The notes beneath the pieces were generated by a model, which saw only the letters and a list, made by a program, of their open reading frames with translations, was not told the DNA's origin and ran no database searches. The position numbers were made by a program, and so were the translations under genes. This document shows positions 15,704 to 19,387 of a stretch of DNA of 19,387 bases, in pieces. Position 1 is the stretch's first letter. Every line of letters starts with the position of its first letter. The stretch is from an uncultured Bacilli bacterium (GTDB lineage Bacteria; Bacillota_I; Bacilli_A; RF39; UBA660): contig CAJTYF010000028.1 in assembly GCA_910583945.1 (NCBI GenBank), forward strand, positions 1-19,387. The letters run 5' to 3'.

Positions 15704-16997
15704 ATAAGAGTTCAATGGAGGAAGCTTCCTCTTTTTTTGTTTGGTGTGATGGAGTGGGGTTTGCTTTTCCAATTAAAGCATTTTTAATTTCAACATCGTC
15801 ATTTCCTAAATCGTCATCGATATCAATGACTCTTAAGATTTCTTCGAAACTGGTTAAACCTTCAATTACTTTGTTTAAACCGTCTTCTAATAATGTAGCG
15901 GTGCCATCTTTTACATAGACAAGTTTACGAATGTCTTCCTTTTTAGAACCGTTTGTGATGGCATCACGGATTCTTTGATCAATGACTAAAACTTCTTGTA
16001 AAGCAACACGACCATGATAGCCTTTGTAACAGTCGTTACATCCTACGGGTGTGTAAATATCTTCAATGTCCATTCCTAAAACTTGTTTGAAGACGTTTTT
16101 TTCGTAAGGGGTAGCTTTTCTTGAAGTACGACATTTTGGACATAATTTTTTTACTAATCTTTGGCTGATAATTCCAGCTAGAGCGGAACCTAATAAGTAA
16201 CGTTCAACATCCATATCGAGCAATCTTTCAATGGTGTTTAAAGAGTTGTTGGTATGAATGGTGGATAAGACTAAATGCCCCGTTATACTAGCTCGAACAG
16301 CAATTCTAGCGGTTTCATCGTCACGAATTTCACCAATCATGATGATATCTGGGTCTTGACGAAGGATACTTCTTAGAGCATTTGCAAAGGTTAGTCCAAT
16401 GTCACTCATCGTTTGAACTTGATTGACACCAGATAGTTTCATTTCGACAGGATCCTCTACTGTAATAATGTTTTTCTCAATTGTATTTAATATTTGAAGC
16501 ATAGAGTATACAGTAGTAGATTTACCAGTACCTGTAGCTCCGGTAATTAAGATAATACCATTCGGTTCAACAATTAGTTTTTTTACTTTTTCTAAATTTT
16601 TTGGAGAGAATCCCAAAGATTCTAATCCATTAGAACTCATCGTATAATCTAAAATACGAATCACGATTTTTTCACCATAAACTATAGGTAATGTCGAAAC
16701 ACGAAGGTCTAAAGTTTTGTCTTTTATTAAATTTTTAATTGCTCCATCTTGAGGAAGACGTGATTCCGTAATGTTCATACCAGATATGATTTTTATACGA
16801 GTAATTAAAGGATTTTTTACACTTTCGGGAACGGTAGCGTAATCCATTAATTCTCCATCAATACGAATTCGAACCTTTAACACTGTTGGTGTCGGGTCAA
16901 AATGGATGTCACTGGCATTTTTTGCGGCGGCATCGACAATCATTTCATTTACTATATCTACTACAGGTAATTTATCATAATCAAATTCTTTTAACAT
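15702..16997 (-). CDS. gspE: Type II secretion/type IV pilus assembly ATPase (GspE/PilB/ComGA family)
   Basis: This cytoplasmic hexameric ATPase powers pilin assembly. Counted from the chosen start, the order is an N2 domain with SDIHFDP near residue 29, Walker A GATGTGKSTT at about 153, an Asp box (VEDPVE), Walker B IMIGEIRDDETA at about 220, and the His box TGHLVLSTIHTN. A zinc-type four-cysteine module, CPKC...CNDC, follows. It lacks the 100-150 residue N1 (MshEN) domain of PilB and GspE, so it resembles ComGA of competence systems, although at 431 residues it has a longer C-terminus. ATG at 16997 is preferred because AAGGATGGAG lies upstream; the ATG at 17006 has no spacing from its own site. 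It is convergent with the platform and peptidase genes and has its own promoter. Confidence 0.95.
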   Translation of the reverse strand: MLKEFDYDKLPVVDIVNEMIVDAAAKNASDIHFDPTPTVLKVRIRIDGELMDYATVPESVKNPLITRIKIISGMNITESRLPQDGAIKNLIKDKTLDLRVSTLPIVYGEKIVIRILDYTMSSNGLESLGFSPKNLEKVKKLIVEPNGIILITGATGTGKSTTVYSMLQILNTIEKNIITVEDPVEMKLSGVNQVQTMSDIGLTFANALRSILRQDPDIIMIGEIRDDETARIAVRASITGHLVLSTIHTNNSLNTIERLLDMDVERYLLGSALAGIISQRLVKKLCPKCRTSRKATPYEKNVFKQVLGMDIEDIYTPVGCNDCYKGYHGRVALQEVLVIDQRIRDAITNGSKKEDIRKLVYVKDGTATLLEDGLNKVIEGLTSFEEILRVIDIDDDLGNDDVEIKNALIGKANPTPSHQTKKEEASSIELL

Positions 16998-17032
16998 AGT
17001 CTCCATCCTTTTTTATTCTATTTGTTATAACT

Positions 17033-17061
17033 ATTATATAATAAATCCTTATTTCTAACAA
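17033..17061 (-). promoter_or_regulatory. Sigma-A promoter of the assembly ATPase gene
   Basis: On the minus strand TTGTTA (17061-17056), exactly 17 bases, then TATAAT (17038-17033) precede the gene by about 35 bases. This is one of the best matches to the consensus in the window. Confidence 0.8.
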
Positions 17062-17069
17062 GTTTAATT

Positions 17070-17171
17070 TTATCTTGATGCAATCATATAACCAAGCATG
17101 GTAGCAATGACACTTCCTACCATAAGGATTAACATAATCCAAACTAATATTTTTCTTGTTCTTTTTTTCAT
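17070..17171 (-). CDS. 33-aa single-pass membrane peptide (DUF4044/Prli42-like)
   Basis: The frame reads MKKRTRKILVWIMLILMVGS and then 13 more residues ending MIASR. AGAGGTGAAG sits directly upstream of the ATG, a strong ribosome binding site. It has a basic N-terminus and one hydrophobic helix (about 8-29), giving a cytoplasmic N-terminus and a single membrane pass. Size and pattern match the tiny Bacillota membrane proteins grouped as DUF4044 or as Prli42, the stressosome anchor of Listeria. I cannot decide between these from so short a sequence. A longer overlapping frame (16981-17202) has no such start signal and runs into the ATPase gene, so the short frame is favoured. Confidence 0.7.
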   Translation of the reverse strand: MKKRTRKILVWIMLILMVGSVIATMLGYMIASR

Positions 17172-17244
17172 ACTTCACCTCTAATATAAATAAATTTATC
17201 ATATTTTAGTGGATTAGTAAATATGCTTTACTAGGTGAGAACTA

Positions 17245-17814
17245 ATGAAAATGATTCGGACAAGCTTTAGTAAGTATAAATTTGTTTTTTTATTTCTTTT
17301 TATTCTTTTTTTATTTGGTGTCGTGACAGGTCTTCTTTTTTATTTAAAACAAGAACAAGTTATAAAAGAAAGCATTCTTCAATCTTTGACACCGTTATTT
17401 CAGGAAAATGTTTTTACTTTAAAAAGTGTATTGTTTCATTTTCTTATTTTACTAGGATTGATTGCTCTTTCTTTTTGTTTTCTAGCCATACCAGGTTTCA
17501 TTTGTTATCTTTTTTTTGAAGGGATTAGTATCGGTTTTGTTCTTCCTATTTTTTTCTCTTTATATAAAATTAATGGTCTTTTTTATTTTCTTCTTTATTT
17601 TCTTTTTGTTAAAGTTATTTATTTGATTTTACTCTTTTTCTTATTTTTAAAATTGGTTCGTTTTATTAAGAAATATGTTGAAGGCTTAAGACTTCGAAAA
17701 TATATTTTTATGGAAGATATGAAATATATTGGTGTCGTAGTCGTTGTTCTTTTAATAAATGATTTGATTGTTTATTTTGGTAGTAATCAATTATTATCTT
17801 TATTACTAGGATAA
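17245..17814 (+). CDS. SpoIIM/stage II sporulation protein M-like membrane protein
   Basis: The 189-residue protein begins after AGGTGAG with MKMIRTSF and has five or six hydrophobic helices (about 13-36, 60-78, 80-100, 105-140 and 160-188). The region LGLIALSFCFLAIPGF followed by FFEGISIGFVLPIFFSLYKI matches the core of SpoIIM, in which a small helical pair is followed by a KGF.IGF-type turn and a long loop before a Pro-rich helix. In spore-formers SpoIIM is part of the DMP peptidoglycan complex, but related proteins occur in non-sporulating bacteria with unknown roles. No other sporulation gene is in the window, so a general envelope role is more likely. The similarity is of pattern rather than many identical residues. 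Confidence 0.65.
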   Translation: MKMIRTSFSKYKFVFLFLFILFLFGVVTGLLFYLKQEQVIKESILQSLTPLFQENVFTLKSVLFHFLILLGLIALSFCFLAIPGFICYLFFEGISIGFVLPIFFSLYKINGLFYFLLYFLFVKVIYLILLFFLFLKLVRFIKKYVEGLRLRKYIFMEDMKYIGVVVVVLLINDLIVYFGSNQLLSLLLG

Positions 17815-17861
17815 TTCTTTACAAAATATCTATAAAGGGATCTTGTTTTTTTGAGACACAT

Positions 17862-18071
17862 GTGGAGTTTTACTTAAATGATCTTGTCTCTTTTGAAGAA
17901 ACAATTTTTCCTTTTGAAATGTCAAACGAAGTATTGTTTGCTATTTCTTTAGACCAAATTCATCTTTTAGAATTAAATAATCATTTATCATTTTCTTCTC
18001 TAGATTTTCAATGATTTTTATTTCGTTGTCATACCGAGCAATTAAATAACAAATTTTTAACCAAAGAAAAA
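17862..18071 (+). pseudogene. Apparent 5' part of the radical SAM gene, cut by an in-frame TGA
   Basis: This stretch is in the same frame as the radical SAM gene and contains no stop except TGA at 18012-18014. It reads protein-like on both sides: FPFEMSNEVLFAISLDQIHL before the stop and FLFRCHTEQLNNKF after it, running directly into the annotated start. No convincing start codon or ribosome binding site lies at its head (GTG at 17862 is possible but lacks a site), so a second lesion, perhaps in the T7 run at 17846-17852, may exist. The alternative is an ordinary non-coding leader that is open by chance. The interpretation is inference from reading frame only. Confidence 0.45.
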
Positions 18072-19319
18072 ATGGATGTTTATAGTATGAATATCAAAAA
18101 AACTTTAGAAATAGATCAGAATAACGAAGGAGATTTATATCGATTATTCTCTTTATTAGGGGGAGAACAATTTTCAAAATTAGATATGATACACTTTTCA
18201 GGAGGAATTGTTTATTCTAAAAATTTTGAGGAGATTGATTTTTCTACCATTCCTTTTGAAATGATAGATCATTTTCAGTTTTATAACTGTTCTTTTAAAA
18301 AAATCACTATGCCTGAATTTTCTTTAGATTCTTTATCTCGAGGAAATAATATTAATTTTGAACTTTATGATTTAGAAAAAGATAAATTTACTCCTGTTTC
18401 TCATATTATTATTCCTAAACTTACTGGATCATCTTGGCAAGATTTTACTTCTAAACGGTTTGGGCATACGTGTTTTACAAAGCAAACAAATCTTTATTTA
18501 GAATTGAGACGAATTTGTAATGCCCATTGCTTTTTTTGTCGTAATCAATATTTAGAACCTTGTATTTATGATTTGAAGGCGATATTAGAAAGTTTAAAAA
18601 AGCTGTTACCCTTTTTAGACAATATTGTGATTGGGGGAGGGGAACCTACTTTATTGATGAAAGACTTAAGTACGTTGTTTCAATCTTTAGGTTTGGCTAG
18701 AAGAAAGTTATTTATTTCTACTAATGGTTCTTGTGAGTATTTTGATTTAAGAATGCTTGCTAGAGAATTTAATATTAATATTAGTCGCCATGCGCTAGAA
18801 GATTCTGATAATGAACATATTTTTGGTGTCAAAACTATAGTAACTGAAGATATTAAAGAATTGATTAATAAGTCTTATGGAACAACATTTACCTTAGTAG
18901 CCACTTGTTTTAAAGGTGGTTTAGATTCGGTAGAGTCTTTAGAACGTTATATCGAGTTAAGTGATTATGTAGGGGCTCATGTATTATTTCAAACTCTACA
19001 TGAAGATTTAAAAGATGGTGAGTTTTCAGCACAAATTGATAGTGCTATTTTTGATGAAGTGATGGCACATTTAAAAGAACAAGGGTATGAAGTAGGAGAA
19101 GTGCCGATTTATTCTACGGGAGATTATAAATTAGTGATTGTGAAATCAAAAAATGAGGAGAAAACCATTTCTTTTAAGAAGTATATTTCTAAAAGCGAGT
19201 TAGAACGTGAATGGTTTCAAGCCTCTAAACGAACTTTTGATTTGTCGATGGCACCAAATGGAGATGTTTATGAGAATTGGCATCAAACGTCTAATCTTGT
19301 TTTAAGTCGTAAGAAATAA
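18072..19319 (+). CDS. Radical SAM protein, probably N-terminally truncated
   Basis: The 415-residue product has a radical SAM core from about residue 140. The cluster-binding CNAHCFFC gives C149, C153 and C156 (CX3CX2C), preceded by LYLELRRI. The SAM-binding GGGEPTLL lies near 190, FISTNGS near 217 is the next conserved strand, and the barrel continues to about residue 350. The last residues, LSMAPNGDVYENWH, resemble the end of MoaA/SPASM-type enzymes, though no extra cysteine cluster is clear. The first 140 residues form a separate domain that I do not recognise. The start has only a poor AAAGAAAA site, and the same frame is open upstream except for one TGA, so the present start may be a remnant. 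The substrate is unknown; peptide or cofactor modification are options. Confidence 0.75.
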   Translation: MDVYSMNIKKTLEIDQNNEGDLYRLFSLLGGEQFSKLDMIHFSGGIVYSKNFEEIDFSTIPFEMIDHFQFYNCSFKKITMPEFSLDSLSRGNNINFELYDLEKDKFTPVSHIIIPKLTGSSWQDFTSKRFGHTCFTKQTNLYLELRRICNAHCFFCRNQYLEPCIYDLKAILESLKKLLPFLDNIVIGGGEPTLLMKDLSTLFQSLGLARRKLFISTNGSCEYFDLRMLAREFNINISRHALEDSDNEHIFGVKTIVTEDIKELINKSYGTTFTLVATCFKGGLDSVESLERYIELSDYVGAHVLFQTLHEDLKDGEFSAQIDSAIFDEVMAHLKEQGYEVGEVPIYSTGDYKLVIVKSKNEEKTISFKKYISKSELEREWFQASKRTFDLSMAPNGDVYENWHQTSNLVLSRKK

Positions 19320-19387
19320 AAGGAAAATATTGTGGTGAATTTTGATTAGGATATCCCGAATGGAAATCCCGTTTTTGCAAATAGGTA
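19320..19387 (+). other. Possible start of another gene, interrupted or cut by the window edge
   Basis: AAAAGGAAAA precedes a GTG-GTG pair, then five codons and a TAG at 19347-19349. The same frame then reads DIPNGNPVFANR to the window end. Alternatively ATG at 19359, after TAGGA, opens MEIPFLQIG. Too little sequence is present to choose. Confidence 0.25.

Noticed and set aside
15715..15918. Plus-strand frame opposite gspE
   Set aside because: It is a mirror of the ATPase C-terminus with no ribosome binding site.
16981..17202. A 73-codon minus-strand frame overlapping the ATPase start
   Set aside because: It has no ribosome binding site, a non-protein-like composition and runs into gspE; the 33-codon frame inside it has strong start signals.
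18012..18014. TGA as a tryptophan codon (Mycoplasma-type code)
   Set aside because: rpoD ends with TGA at a conserved C-terminus, and TGG is used for Trp throughout.
1..19387. CRISPR arrays, long direct repeats or insertion sequences
   Set aside because: I saw no regularly spaced repeats, transposase genes or terminal repeats on reading both strands.

Overview
The window is a strongly AT-rich stretch of a Bacillota-type chromosome. The evidence is a dnaG-rpoD-trmK housekeeping operon, AGGAGG-type ribosome binding sites, low-GC codon choice and CCA-encoding tRNA genes. TGA ends rpoD, so this is not the Mycoplasma code. The gene mix (YqfQ-like and SpoIIM-like proteins, a reduced Rnf pair, a VTC/DUF4956 pair) suggests an uncultured Bacilli lineage related to Mollicutes or RF39. 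That placement is inference; no rRNA or marker tree was available.

Layout. (1) 1-1240, minus strand: a truncated serine recombinase and a 91-aa orphan lie just downstream of a two-tRNA transcript (tRNA-CAT, probably Ile2, then tRNA-Leu UAG) with a clear promoter and terminator. (2) 1268-4416, plus: an operon of a VTC-domain polyphosphate polymerase, a DUF4956 membrane protein and a secreted beta-helical carbohydrate-binding protein. (3) 4486-5102: a decayed gene with an in-frame TAA and a one-base frameshift, convergent with a short YigZ/IMPACT-family gene. (4) 5537-9339, plus: uvrC, then a pair of strongly diverged RnfC- and RnfD-like genes, closed by a strong terminator. (5) 9471-12949, plus: dnaG, rpoD and trmK, tightly packed, with a convergent YqfQ-like gene. 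(6) 13318-17006: a type II secretion/competence-pilus type module, with a GspF-like platform protein and a prepilin peptidase on plus and the GspE-like ATPase convergent on minus. No pilin gene is in the window. (7) 17070-19387: a 33-aa membrane peptide missing from simple ORF lists, a SpoIIM-like membrane protein, and a radical SAM gene whose apparent 5' part is cut by an in-frame TGA.

Together these cover DNA repair, replication and transcription initiation, a pilus or DNA-uptake assembly machine, and an envelope-linked polyphosphate system. The most unusual points are the cofactor-poor RnfC/RnfD pair without other Rnf subunits, the membrane-anchored N-terminal extension on the GspF protein, and several genes interrupted by single lesions. 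No complete new defence or mobile system is evident.
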